The notes under the pieces are model-generated. The model had not been told where the DNA came from, did no database searches, and saw only the letters and a program-made list of their open reading frames with translations. The position numbers and the translations under genes are program-made. Shown piece after piece: positions 17,724 through 26,887 of a DNA stretch of 64,000 nucleotides (positions are counted from its first letter, which is position 1; the number at the start of each line of letters is the position of its first letter). This DNA is from Flavisolibacter tropicus. GTDB taxonomy: Bacteria > Bacteroidota > Bacteroidia > Chitinophagales > Chitinophagaceae. The DNA lies in contig NZ_CP011390.1 in assembly GCF_001644645.1 (NCBI RefSeq), positions 1,860,001 through 1,924,000 of the forward strand, written 5' to 3'.

Positions 17724-18000
17724 ACGTTATGCTTTATTCAAAATGAGGTTACAGGGCACGGACACATCAGTACTTTATCTATCAGTAAATCGGAAAATAA
17801 ATGGCAATTAAAGCAACGTTTCTACGTTAAAGAAGTCTCATAATTTTCGCAGGGACAAATACAAAACAAAGCTCTTTTATACATTTTATATTGATGGGCT
17901 AACGCTTACGGTATAAATTTTGCTTCCGAAGGCCATCCAACTTGTCCATCCTACCTTATAAAAGCTCACCTATTACTTAACCGTTGCTAATCTACACCAC
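17724..18000. promoter_or_regulatory. Divergent promoter region between paralogous GT genes
   Basis: A 277-bp AT-rich gap between two outward-facing starts. It must hold promoters for both operons; TATAAATTTTG near 17912-17922 resembles the TAnnTTTG -7 element on the plus strand with one extra base. Not further resolvable. Confidence 0.4.
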
Positions 18001-19062
18001 ATGCACATGAACAGAATCGTTTTCGATTGTGAACGGATGAAGTATCCTAACACCGGCCTATACAGCTATTGCCTCAACCTTGGAACGCGATTACAGCAAA
18101 CCTTACACCAAAACGCACAGTTAACCTTTTTTATTCCGCCTGCTGTCAAAAAAATCTTTGGTTCACAAAGCTCCAATATTATCCAGCACTCCTATCAAAA
18201 GTTTTGGCTTCCCTCTTTAAAAGACTACCACATCTGGCATGCTACCTATCAAGGCAGTCAGTACCTACCACAACTCAACAAGAAAATTAAAGTTGTGTTA
18301 ACTATACATGATCTAAACTTCATGCATGACCCTAGAAAGTCGGAAGCCAAGAAAAAGAAATATTTAAAAGTGCTACAGCACAACATCGACAGAAGCGCTG
18401 CTATCATCTGCATTTCAGAATTTGCGAAATCAGATGTTCTTCAATACTGTGCTACAAAGAATAAGCCTATATATGTTATACATAATGGTACTAACAGTTT
18501 AGAAAAGCCGGGCCTGTTTGGCAATTCTTACAAGCCACGAACACGCTTTCTTTTCTCTATTGGTGTAATGGAGCGAAAAAAGAACTTTCATGTATTGTTA
18601 CCGCTACTGCAACAAAACAAAGACATGGAATTACTAATAGCCGGGCAGCCAAACGATAGAGAGTACATCGATTATATTATAAGCATGGCCAGAGAATTAG
18701 GTGTGGAAGAAAAACTAAAAGTACTCGGAGCCATATCCGAAGAGGAAAAATCCTGGTATTATGAAAACTGCTATGCATTTACGTTTCCTTCTTTGTCAGA
18801 GGGCTTTGGATTGCCGGTAACAGAGGCCATGTCTGTAGGCAAGCCACTTTTCCTTTCCGACAAAACGGCCTTACCAGAGATCGGTCAAGACATTGCTTTC
18901 TACTTTAACGATTTTAATAGTGCACACATGCAAAAGGTATTTATAGATGGTATGCAGCAGTACAAGACTGAGAAAATGCAGGATGCTATCAAGTTGCGTG
19001 GCCAGGACTTCTGCTGGCAGAAAGCAGCACAACAATATATCAACGTTTATCAATCACTCTGA
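18001..19062 (+). CDS. GT4-type glycosyltransferase, group 1 (paralog)
   Basis: A 353-residue GT-B enzyme, same length and motif order as the divergent gene at 16662-17723: VVLTIHDLNFMHD, IHNGTNSLEKP, FLFSIGVMERKKNFHVLLPLL and EX7E in SLSEGFGLPVTEAMSVGKP. Start is the ATG at 18001 or at 18007 (MNRIVFDCERMKYPN), the latter aligning better with the paralog. It is followed after 24 bases by an MsbA-like exporter, suggesting that the glycan or glycolipid it makes is flipped by that transporter (inference). The pair of paralogs probably adds two successive similar sugars. Confidence 0.92.
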   Translation: MHMNRIVFDCERMKYPNTGLYSYCLNLGTRLQQTLHQNAQLTFFIPPAVKKIFGSQSSNIIQHSYQKFWLPSLKDYHIWHATYQGSQYLPQLNKKIKVVLTIHDLNFMHDPRKSEAKKKKYLKVLQHNIDRSAAIICISEFAKSDVLQYCATKNKPIYVIHNGTNSLEKPGLFGNSYKPRTRFLFSIGVMERKKNFHVLLPLLQQNKDMELLIAGQPNDREYIDYIISMARELGVEEKLKVLGAISEEEKSWYYENCYAFTFPSLSEGFGLPVTEAMSVGKPLFLSDKTALPEIGQDIAFYFNDFNSAHMQKVFIDGMQQYKTEKMQDAIKLRGQDFCWQKAAQQYINVYQSL

Positions 19063-19086
19063 TTAAAAAGGTTAAACCAATAGACA

Positions 19087-20931
19087 ATGAAAATCTACCA
19101 ACGTCTTTTAACCTATGTAAAACCCTATGGGCGTTTTATCCTGCCCTTCTTTGTGCTTACACTGATCAGTGTATTCTTTAGCATTTTTCAATTTGCGTTG
19201 ATCATTCCCTTGCTGAATTTCTTGTTCAATCATACCAGCCCTGAAGACGTTCAGAGGTATGCACATGCTCCTTCCTTTTCATTAACGGCCAACTTTTTCA
19301 AGGATTTCTTTTACTACCAGGTATACCGCCTTAAAAACATGAACCCCAAATATGCGCTGTACCTGATTGCTGCGCTGATTGTAGTAGCTGTTATCTGTAC
19401 CAACATCTTCCGGTACCTGGCACAACGCTGTTTGGTTAATGCCCGCACGCTGTTGGTAAAACGATTACGTGAAGCTTTGTTTACGAAGATCAACAGGCTC
19501 CACCTGGGCTATTTTACAAAAGAACACAAGGGCGATTTACTTTCCCGGATGAATGCCGATGTTTTTGAAATTGAAGCCGTTGCTGCCAACTCTATTGAAG
19601 TGCTTTTTAAAGAGCCTTACGTAATGATTGGTTATTTCATTGCGCTCTTTGCCATATCGCCACAACTTACCTTGTTTACTTTGGTCATCATTCCTATTTC
19701 AGCAGTTGGTATAGCATCGGTTACCAAACGATTAAAAAAAGAAGCCACAGCGGCTCAGGCGTCCATTGGCCGGTTATTTACCATCATTGATGAAACACTA
19801 ATGGGTATGCGTATTATACGCTCCTTCAATGCTTCCAAGTTCATTATCGATAAGTTCAGCCAGGAAAACGACTTTTACCGGAAGGCCAGTTTACAAGGAT
19901 TTAGCCGACGCGAATTAGCACCTGCCTTTTCTGAAGCATCGGGTGTATTTGTAGTGGCTTGTATATTGGTATTTGGTGGTAGCCTGGTCTTAAAAAATCA
20001 AGCTACCGGCACAGGTCTGCAAGCCAGTGCATTCATAGCATTCATAGCCATTTTCTCACAAGTAATCCGTCCCGCCAAAGCCATGGTAATTGCTATGGCC
20101 AATATTCAACGGGGAGAAGCGGCTGGTCAACGCATACTACAGGTGCTGGATACCCAGGTAGAGGTTGACGATCATCCCAATGCCATACCATTACCTTCTT
20201 TTGAAGACGCTATTGAATTTAAGGATGTAAGCTTTGCTTATCATAATAAACCCGTATTGCAGCACGTTAATTTTATTATACCGAAAGGAAAAACGGTTGC
20301 CCTGGTGGGCCCCTCTGGAGTAGGCAAATCCACTATAGCCGACCTGATCCCCCGCTTTTATGATGTAAGGAGTGGTGAAGTGTTGATCGATGGCATTGAC
20401 GTAAGGGGATATACCATGGAGTCGCTTCGAAGCCATATGAGTTTTGTAACTCAGGATGTGATTCTTTTTAATGATACCGTCTTTAATAATATTGCGTTGG
20501 GCCAACCTGAAGCAAAGATGGAAGATGTAATAGAGGCAGCTAAAATTGCAAACGCCCATGAATTTATTAGCAATACGGAAGACGGCTACCAAACTATTAT
20601 TGGTGATCGGGGCATTCGTTTATCTGGAGGGCAACGCCAGCGATTGAGCATTGCGAGAGCGGTGTTCAAAAACCCATCGATCCTGATCCTGGATGAAGCC
20701 ACATCTGCCTTAGATACAGAGTCTGAAAAGTTAGTGCAAGATGCTTTGAATAAACTAATGAAAGGCCGAACCACCTTAGTAATTGCACACCGTCTCAGCA
20801 CTATTAAGGAAGCGGATGAGATCATTGTATTACATGAGGGTCAGATCATAGAAAGGGGCAATCATAAGGAATTAATTGAAACGGAAGGAAGCATTTATAA
20901 GCGACTAACTAACCTTCAAAAAATTGCCTGA
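19087..20931 (+). CDS. MsbA-like ABC exporter (fused TMD-NBD)
   Basis: A 614-residue half transporter working as a homodimer in the inner membrane. ABC_membrane domain with six helices at about 15-330; nucleotide-binding domain with Walker A GPSGVGKST (Lys414), signature LSGGQRQR (from Leu512), Walker B LILDEATSALD (Asp536, Glu537) and switch His568 (IAHRLST). Full set of catalytic residues. Length and organisation match lipid A/glycolipid flippases of the MsbA type; drug or peptide export cannot be excluded. Probably co-transcribed with the glycosyltransferase just upstream. Confidence 0.93.
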   Translation: MKIYQRLLTYVKPYGRFILPFFVLTLISVFFSIFQFALIIPLLNFLFNHTSPEDVQRYAHAPSFSLTANFFKDFFYYQVYRLKNMNPKYALYLIAALIVVAVICTNIFRYLAQRCLVNARTLLVKRLREALFTKINRLHLGYFTKEHKGDLLSRMNADVFEIEAVAANSIEVLFKEPYVMIGYFIALFAISPQLTLFTLVIIPISAVGIASVTKRLKKEATAAQASIGRLFTIIDETLMGMRIIRSFNASKFIIDKFSQENDFYRKASLQGFSRRELAPAFSEASGVFVVACILVFGGSLVLKNQATGTGLQASAFIAFIAIFSQVIRPAKAMVIAMANIQRGEAAGQRILQVLDTQVEVDDHPNAIPLPSFEDAIEFKDVSFAYHNKPVLQHVNFIIPKGKTVALVGPSGVGKSTIADLIPRFYDVRSGEVLIDGIDVRGYTMESLRSHMSFVTQDVILFNDTVFNNIALGQPEAKMEDVIEAAKIANAHEFISNTEDGYQTIIGDRGIRLSGGQRQRLSIARAVFKNPSILILDEATSALDTESEKLVQDALNKLMKGRTTLVIAHRLSTIKEADEIIVLHEGQIIERGNHKELIETEGSIYKRLTNLQKIA

Positions 20932-21052
20932 TTTTGTGTATTTCTCTTCACGAAAAACATTAACAATAAACCCTGCCAATTAAAAATTAAAGCTGGGCCA
21001 TCGGCATAGGAATTGAAGAGATAAATGTACACCCACCACCATAAATCGAACC

Positions 21053-21913
21053 ATGAAAAGTTTAATCACCCTTTTTTTCCTCATGACCATTTTCAGCTCA
21101 TGTGATAGGAGTGCTGGTAACTCCTCAACAGATTCTTTTGCCCCAGCTACGGCAGAGTCGAAAATAAACGTAGCATATGGAAACGACTCGGCTCAACGCT
21201 TGGACATTTATTTGCCGGCAGGCCGAACCAGCGCTACTAAAGTGCTGGTGTTAATACATGGGGGCGGCTGGGCAGGTGGCGACAAAAACGAGTTTGCTTC
21301 TGTCATTCCCACCCTGCAAAAACAATTACCCGGCTATGCTATTGTTAATGTAAACTATCGTTTAGCTAACCAGTTCGGGAACCATTTTCCCACCCAGGAA
21401 AATGATATAAAAGAAGCACTACGATTTGTATTAGGTAACACAAAAGATTATCGCATTTCAAAAGACATAATTATATTAGGCACTTCAGCTGGCGCCCACC
21501 TGGCGCTGCTACAAGCCTATAAGAATACCGATGTCGTAAAGCCAAAAGCCGTCATTTCATTCTTTGGACCGACAGACATGGCAGAGATGTATAACCGGCA
21601 AACTAATTCTTACTATCAATTTGCCATTGGCTTATTAGTTGGTGGCACACCTGCCAAAGTACCTGAGGCTTATGCAAAGGTTAGCCCCATCAATTTTGTA
21701 ACGCCTCAAAGCGTTCCTACGTTATTATTTCATGGTGGTAGAGATGGGATGGTACCGGCTTCTCAATCAAAAAACTTAAAGGCTAAACTGGACAAATTAA
21801 GTGTGCCTTCAGAGCTGGTCATTTATCCTAGAGAAGGACACGGCTGGTGGGGAGCTACACGGGATGACTCCTTTAAAAAGATTGTGGCGTTTTTGAAGAA
21901 GCATGTTGGGTGA
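21053..21913 (+). CDS. Lipoprotein alpha/beta hydrolase
   Basis: A 286-residue protein with a lipoprotein signal (LMTIFSSC, Cys17) and an alpha/beta-hydrolase fold of the BD-FAE/esterase-lipase type: oxyanion motif HGGGWAGGD, nucleophile elbow GTSAGAHLAL (Ser in GTSAG), acid in GRDGMVP and His in EGHGWWG. Likely a periplasm- or surface-anchored carboxylesterase; substrate unknown. A 51-bp arm of a large inverted repeat starts 33 bases after its stop codon. Confidence 0.9.
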   Translation: MKSLITLFFLMTIFSSCDRSAGNSSTDSFAPATAESKINVAYGNDSAQRLDIYLPAGRTSATKVLVLIHGGGWAGGDKNEFASVIPTLQKQLPGYAIVNVNYRLANQFGNHFPTQENDIKEALRFVLGNTKDYRISKDIIILGTSAGAHLALLQAYKNTDVVKPKAVISFFGPTDMAEMYNRQTNSYYQFAIGLLVGGTPAKVPEAYAKVSPINFVTPQSVPTLLFHGGRDGMVPASQSKNLKAKLDKLSVPSELVIYPREGHGWWGATRDDSFKKIVAFLKKHVG

Positions 21914-21946
21914 GGAAAAGCTGCACGCTGTACGCTGCACGCAGCG

Positions 21947-21997
21947 GGTTTCACGCAGAGCGCGCCAAGGCGCGGAGAGGGGATTTCGCACAGAGGA
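21947..21997 (+). repeat. Left arm of 51-bp inverted repeat
   Basis: Begins GGTTTCACGCAGAGCGCG, reverse complement of 22231-22281 over 50 of 51 bases; contains CGCGCC..GGCGCG, itself palindromic. Together the arms enclose 233 bp. Confidence 0.85.
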
Positions 21998-22011
21998 ATT
22001 GCCTATAAAAC

Positions 22012-22041
22012 AAAAGCACTCCACCTAAGGAGTGCTTTTTT
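22012..22041 (+). terminator. Terminator after the alpha/beta hydrolase
   Basis: AAAAGCACTCC / GGAGTGCTTTT stem followed by TTTATTTTC; lies inside the large inverted repeat. Confidence 0.8.
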
Positions 22042-22230
22042 ATTTTCTTCTTCTTTATTGACCATTGAATATTGATCGTTGAGCATTGAACATTTCCTTC
22101 CCTTCCGTGGACCGTCATCTGTCGACCGTGGACTTCTTCTCACCGCTCGTAGCTCATAGCTCGCAGCTTTCCTCCCTTCATCATTCTTCCTTCCTTGTTC
22201 CTTGTTCAATATTCCTCTCCTTTCCTCCTT
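22042..22230. repeat. Low-complexity intergenic repeat inside the inverted repeat
   Basis: Pyrimidine-rich, word-like sequence (CCATTGAATATTGATCG, AGCTCATAGCTCGCAGC, TTCCTTGTTCCTTGTTC). 22191-22215 is the reverse complement of 14889-14913. No gene supported. Confidence 0.6.
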
Positions 22231-22281
22231 TCCTCTGTGCGAAACCCCCTCTCCGCGCCTTGGCGCGCTCTGCGTGAAACC
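22231..22281 (-). repeat. Right arm of 51-bp inverted repeat
   Basis: Reverse complement of 21947-21997 with one mismatch; ends 54 bases before the rarA start. Confidence 0.85.
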
Positions 22282-22335
22282 AGATTCGGTCAAAAAATTG
22301 CATCGCTGTTCATTGATCCTTCTTTAATTTGATAT

Positions 22336-23616
22336 ATGAAAGCAATGGCTCCCCTGGCAGAACGTATGCGCCCGCATACATTGGATGAATTGGTAGGACA
22401 AGAACACTTGGTCGGCAAAGGCAGTATACTACGTACAGCAATAGAAAGCGGTAAGATTCCTTCAATGATCTTATGGGGCCCGCCAGGCACAGGGAAAACT
22501 ACACTGGCTAATATCATTGCGCATCAACTACAACTACCATTTATAAACCTCAGCGCTATTAGCTCAGGTGTAAAAGAAGTGCGCGATGCCATTGCTACTG
22601 CTCAAAGGGCAGGCGGCGCCATTTTGTTTATTGATGAGATACACCGGTTTAATAAAAGCCAACAAGATGCCTTATTAGGGGCAGTAGAGAAAGGTACTAT
22701 TACACTTATTGGCGCTACAACGGAGAACCCCTCTTTTGAAGTCAACAGTGCCTTGCTTAGTCGTTGCCAGGTCTATGTACTGAAAGCTTTAGAAGATGAA
22801 GATTTGGTTAAACTGCTTCAGCAAGCTTTAGAAAAAGATGATCAGTTAAAAGAAAAGAAGATTGAGTTAAAAGAAACGGAAGCGTTACTTACCATTTCAG
22901 GAGGTGATGCCCGCAAACTGCTCAACTTACTGGAACTGGTAGTAGACACACTTACAACGGGAAAAGGATCCAATGGCAAGCATGGGATTACCAATGAGAA
23001 AGTAATGGCCATTGCCCAACAGCGTATAGCCATCTATGATAAAAGCGGTGAGCAGCATTACGATATTATTTCTGCCTTTATCAAGTCCATGCGCGGTTCA
23101 GATCCCAATGGTGCCATATACTGGTTGGCCCGCATGATAGAAGGCGGAGAAGATGTAAAGTTCATTGCACGCCGTATGGTCATCTTTGCCAGTGAAGATA
23201 TAGGAAATGCAAACCCCAATGCCCTGCTCTTGGCCAATGCCAGCTTTGAAGCCGTGAATAAAATTGGTTATCCGGAAGCCCGGATAATCCTGGCCCAATG
23301 CGCCACATATCTGGCCTCCTCTCATAAGAGCAACGCATCGTATATGGCCATCAACGAAGCGTTGGATCAGGTGCGTCGGGAGGGCGACTTACCAGTACCA
23401 TTACACATACGTAATGCGCCTACAGGCCTAATGAAGAAACTGGGATATGGCAAGAACTATAAGTATGCGCATGATTATGAGGGTAATTTTACAGAACAGG
23501 AGTTTTTACCAGAAGAAATCAAAGGCACCACCTTTTACGATCCCGGTCATACACCACGAGAAGAAGAACTTCGCAAATTCCTGCGCAGTCGCTGGGGTAA
23601 TAAATACGGTTATTGA
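22336..23616 (+). CDS. rarA: Replication-associated recombination protein A (RarA/MgsA)
   Basis: A 426-residue AAA+ ATPase of the RarA/WRNIP1 family that acts at stalled replication forks and interacts with SSB. Walker A GPPGTGKTT (Lys54), Walker B ILFIDEIHRF (Asp100, Glu101), sensor 1 GATTENPSFEVNSALLSRC, followed by the MgsA tetramerisation region (HYDIISAFIKSMRGSDPNGA, ARMIEGGEDVKFIARRMVIFASEDIG) and the C-terminal KNYKYAHDYEGNF block. Length normal for the family. Start ATG at 22336 gives MKAMAPLAERMRPHTLDELVGQ, the usual opening. Confidence 0.97.
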   Translation: MKAMAPLAERMRPHTLDELVGQEHLVGKGSILRTAIESGKIPSMILWGPPGTGKTTLANIIAHQLQLPFINLSAISSGVKEVRDAIATAQRAGGAILFIDEIHRFNKSQQDALLGAVEKGTITLIGATTENPSFEVNSALLSRCQVYVLKALEDEDLVKLLQQALEKDDQLKEKKIELKETEALLTISGGDARKLLNLLELVVDTLTTGKGSNGKHGITNEKVMAIAQQRIAIYDKSGEQHYDIISAFIKSMRGSDPNGAIYWLARMIEGGEDVKFIARRMVIFASEDIGNANPNALLLANASFEAVNKIGYPEARIILAQCATYLASSHKSNASYMAINEALDQVRREGDLPVPLHIRNAPTGLMKKLGYGKNYKYAHDYEGNFTEQEFLPEEIKGTTFYDPGHTPREEELRKFLRSRWGNKYGY

Positions 23617-23669
23617 CAACAGATATGAAGGATTTGAAATAGATTAGCAGGATCATTAATTCGTATTAG

Positions 23670-25022
23670 ATGAAACGCTCAAGCATAGCCATTGCTTTTT
23701 CTTTGTTTTTATCGCAAACTACTTCCGCCCAACAGATCATTAATCGTGATGCTGAAATAGAAGGCATGGTCAAAGAAGTATCTTCCGACTCATTAAGAGC
23801 CTATGTAAACAAAATGGTATCCTTTGGTACACGCCACACATTAAGCTCTACTACAGATAAGAAGCGTGGTTTAGGTGCTGCAAGGGAATGGGTTGTTCAA
23901 AAATTCAATGAGTTTGCCAAACAAAGCAATGGGCGCTTAACAGCGTTTGTAGATACCACCATTTTAGAGCCTGATGGCAGAAGGATCGACTCGCGCATTA
24001 ATCTAGGCAATGCTATGGCCACTTTAAAAGGTACAGATCCCAATGATGATCGGATCTATATCATTAGTGGGCACTTAGACAGCCGGGTTACCGATGTAAT
24101 GAACCGAACAGCCGATGCACCAGGTGCGAATGATGATGCCAGTGGTGTTGCTGCTTTAATAGAATGTGCGCGTATTTTGAGCAAACATTCTTTCCCAGCT
24201 ACAGTCATATTTGTAGCCGTTAGCGGAGAAGAACAAGGCCTTCTGGGTGCAGAATACTTAGCTAAGAAAGCAAAGGCCAATAACTGGAACATTGATGGAT
24301 TGTTGAACAATGATATTATTGGTAGCAACAACAGCAGCGAAACAAATATTATTGACAACTCCAAAGTGCGCATCTTTAGCGAATCCTTTTCACAACAAGA
24401 TACAGGCCGTGTTCTTCAAAACATCAGAAGTATGGGTCTGGAAAATGATGGCCGTTCCCGCCAGTTGGCCCGATATATTAAAGAAGTAAGCGAACGCTAT
24501 GTTGATGACCTGGAAGTGATGCTTGTATATCGTAACGACCGCTTCTTGCGTGGAGGAGACCATACCCCATTTGTACAACGCGGTTATCCGGCAATTCGCG
24601 TAACAGAGATGAACGAGAATTTTAATCATCAGCACCAGGATCTCCGCACGGACAAGGGCGTAGTATATGGCGACTTGCCAGAATTTATGGATTTTGAATA
24701 TCTACGTAAGAATACTTCTTTAAACCTGGCAACCTTAGCCAACCTGGCAAAAGCACCTTCTGTGCCTCAAGAAGTAAAAGTGGATGTAAAGAATCTTACC
24801 AACTCAACATTTTTAAGCTGGAAGGCACCTAAGAACGGCAAGGTAAAAGGTTATTATGTAGTAATGCGTGAAAGCAGTTCTCCTGTATGGCAAAAAAAGT
24901 TCTTTACGTATGAAACTAGTATGCGCCTGCCCTATTCCAAGGACAATTACTTCTTTGCAGTACAGGCCGTAAATGCTACTGACAATGAAAGTTTGCCGGT
25001 AATTCCTGCTGTTGGTCGCTAA
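23670..25022 (+). CDS. Secreted M28 peptidase with C-terminal Fn3-like domain
   Basis: A 450-residue protein with a Sec signal peptide (IAFSLFLSQTTSAQ). The M28 core shows His135/Asp137 (SGHLDSR), Asp155/156 (GANDDASGVA), Glu187/188 (SGEEQGLLGA), Asp215 (NNDIIG) and a distal His320 or His322 (NFNHQHQD), a complete two-zinc set. A fibronectin III-like module follows from about residue 370 (PQEVKVDVKNLTNSTFLSWK ... YYVVMRES). Extracytoplasmic aminopeptidase probably used in peptide scavenging. A short-spaced neighbour, the acetyltransferase, begins 10 bases after its stop and may share the transcript. Confidence 0.92.
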   Translation: MKRSSIAIAFSLFLSQTTSAQQIINRDAEIEGMVKEVSSDSLRAYVNKMVSFGTRHTLSSTTDKKRGLGAAREWVVQKFNEFAKQSNGRLTAFVDTTILEPDGRRIDSRINLGNAMATLKGTDPNDDRIYIISGHLDSRVTDVMNRTADAPGANDDASGVAALIECARILSKHSFPATVIFVAVSGEEQGLLGAEYLAKKAKANNWNIDGLLNNDIIGSNNSSETNIIDNSKVRIFSESFSQQDTGRVLQNIRSMGLENDGRSRQLARYIKEVSERYVDDLEVMLVYRNDRFLRGGDHTPFVQRGYPAIRVTEMNENFNHQHQDLRTDKGVVYGDLPEFMDFEYLRKNTSLNLATLANLAKAPSVPQEVKVDVKNLTNSTFLSWKAPKNGKVKGYYVVMRESSSPVWQKKFFTYETSMRLPYSKDNYFFAVQAVNATDNESLPVIPAVGR

Positions 25023-25031
25023 ATTTGTGCT

Positions 25032-25478
25032 ATGCAAATAGAATGGCGCCTTAAGCAATTTGACGAACTGACACCACATGAGCTCTACGCGATCTTACAA
25101 CTACGTATTGAAGTATTTGTAGTAGAGCAGCATTGTGTTTTTCAAGACGCTGACAACAATGACCAGGGATCATTCCATCTAATGGGTTGGCAAGACAATC
25201 TGCTGGCTGCTTATACAAGACTAGTGCCGCCTGGCAACATTTATGAGCAGGCCTCTATTGGCAGAGTGGTAACGTCGCCCAACGTACGACGATTTGGTGC
25301 AGGTAGACAACTAATGCAACAATCCATTGAAACCGTTTACCAACTCTTTGGCCAAGGGCCTATTAAGATAGGCGCCCAGTTTTACCTAAAGAAGTTTTAT
25401 GAGTCTTTCGGTTTCCAACAAATAAGTGATATCTACTTAGAAGATGATATTGAGCATATATATATGATGAAGCCATAA
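25032..25478 (+). CDS. ElaA-like GNAT acetyltransferase
   Basis: A 148-residue GNAT N-acetyltransferase of the ElaA type. Typical opening MQIEWRLKQFDELTPHELYAILQLRIEVFVVEQ, catalytic-core strand LAAYTRLVPPG, and acetyl-CoA binding segment SIGRVVTSPNVRRFGAGRQLM with the R-x-x-G-x-G/A pattern. ElaA proteins acetylate small molecules or peptides; substrate not known. Probably in one operon with the M28 peptidase, from which it is separated by 10 bases. Confidence 0.9.
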   Translation: MQIEWRLKQFDELTPHELYAILQLRIEVFVVEQHCVFQDADNNDQGSFHLMGWQDNLLAAYTRLVPPGNIYEQASIGRVVTSPNVRRFGAGRQLMQQSIETVYQLFGQGPIKIGAQFYLKKFYESFGFQQISDIYLEDDIEHIYMMKP

Positions 25479-25615
25479 TAGGAGAAACCAACTAAGTGTA
25501 TTTACCTATTTTCTGCTATAATTTTATAGAAACATTAGCAAAGGTTTGCTCATTAAATTTTCTGCAACTACATTAGCGCAGTTATCCAACTCTTGTAAAC
25601 CAAAATTCAGTATCC

Positions 25616-26617
25616 ATGAGAACAACTGTACCTAGCGTACGTACATTTGTATTCATTTGTGCTTTCCTGCTCGCGACCTCTAACACCTATTCACAATCGA
25701 TTTTTTTTGGTGGCAAAAATGAAATAGGCTTAGCCCTTGGACCCTCCTTTTTTCTAGGAGATCTGGGTGGGCATAAGGGAAGAGATATTTCTGACACCCG
25801 TCCTGGTGGTCTGAAGCACTTGAATCTACCTCTAACTAAACTATCTAAAGGATTATTTGTTGCTACTTATCCAAATACCTGGTTAGGACTTCGGTTAGGC
25901 ATCAACCACACTGTTCTTGAAGGTGATGATGCATTAATTCCAACTGTTGACCAAAATGATGATGCCTGGTTCCGTAAAAAAAGAAATCTTAGTTTCAAGA
26001 CCAGTGCCTTAGAAGGTCATTTACTGGCTGAAATTTTACCTCTTGGCTTCATGGAAGAATTTACAGAAGCCAGCCTACAACCTTACCTTTTAGCTGGTGT
26101 TGGCGTTACTAAGGTAAATCCTAAAACCCTGTACAATGGAGAATGGATTGAGCTAAAACCATTGATGCTTGAAGGTCACGGTATGGAAGAATTCCCAGAG
26201 CGTAAAAGCTATAGCAACATCGTACCATCATTAAACGTAGGTGCAGGTTTTAAATACTATTTTGGCCGTAATAAATTTGCTGGTTTAGAAGTTTTACACC
26301 GTTCATCTAAAGGCCCTGGTGCTGATATGATCGATGGTGTAAGTACAAACTATATCGATCCAAACTTATTTGATAAATACCTGAGTCCTAAACAAGCAGA
26401 CCTTGCTAATGCGCTTTACTTCCGTGAAGATGAATTGAAAAATCAAAATGGAAGTGTACTGCGTATTCGTCCGCAGGTTGGTGAACAAAGAGGTGATGGC
26501 GGAAAAGAAAAAGACTCTTGGTTTACTGGCATAATCCGCTTTGGATGGGTGATGCCAGATCCAAATTCATTAGAGTCCAGACAAGCAAAACAAATGCGTT
26601 GTCCAACATTCTACTAA
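25616..26617 (+). CDS. Outer-membrane beta-barrel protein
   Basis: A 333-residue protein with a signal peptide (FICAFLLATSNTYSQ) and alternating amphipathic strands typical of a DUF6089-like outer-membrane barrel (NEIGLALGPSFFLGDLGG, YLLAGVGVTKVNPKTLYNG, SLNVGAGFKYYFGRNKFAGLE). The C-terminus (WFTGIIRFGWVMPDP) adds the last strand and a short tail with one Cys. No enzymatic motif; a structural or assembly role in the envelope is inferred. TTTG at 25546 and TACATTAG near 25570 resemble a Bacteroidota promoter with a leader of about 40 bases. Confidence 0.75.
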   Translation: MRTTVPSVRTFVFICAFLLATSNTYSQSIFFGGKNEIGLALGPSFFLGDLGGHKGRDISDTRPGGLKHLNLPLTKLSKGLFVATYPNTWLGLRLGINHTVLEGDDALIPTVDQNDDAWFRKKRNLSFKTSALEGHLLAEILPLGFMEEFTEASLQPYLLAGVGVTKVNPKTLYNGEWIELKPLMLEGHGMEEFPERKSYSNIVPSLNVGAGFKYYFGRNKFAGLEVLHRSSKGPGADMIDGVSTNYIDPNLFDKYLSPKQADLANALYFREDELKNQNGSVLRIRPQVGEQRGDGGKEKDSWFTGIIRFGWVMPDPNSLESRQAKQMRCPTFY

Positions 26618-26828
26618 GAATTATGTATATTAACTGAAACAACTTCTAAATTAGAATAAGATCTTTCCAGTAAGCGACAGAGAACTTAATAAAATTCAAA
26701 TCCTGGTTGAATAAACCTAATCCGTTCCCTATAGTACGCTAATTACAATTTTATTAATCATTCTCTGTCTCCCCTTACTGGAATCAATAAACGCTCTTTG
26801 TTTCAACAACCATAAGTCATTTACAAAT

Positions 26829-26874
26829 AAAAAAAGCCGCATAAATTCTTCTGATTTATGCGGCTTTTTTTATT
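26829..26874. terminator. Bidirectional terminator
   Basis: AAAAAAGCCGCATAAA / TTTATGCGGCTTTTTT, 9-base loop; serves the barrel gene on plus and uvrA on minus. Confidence 0.92.
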
Positions 26875-26887
26875 TACCTACTAGCGT

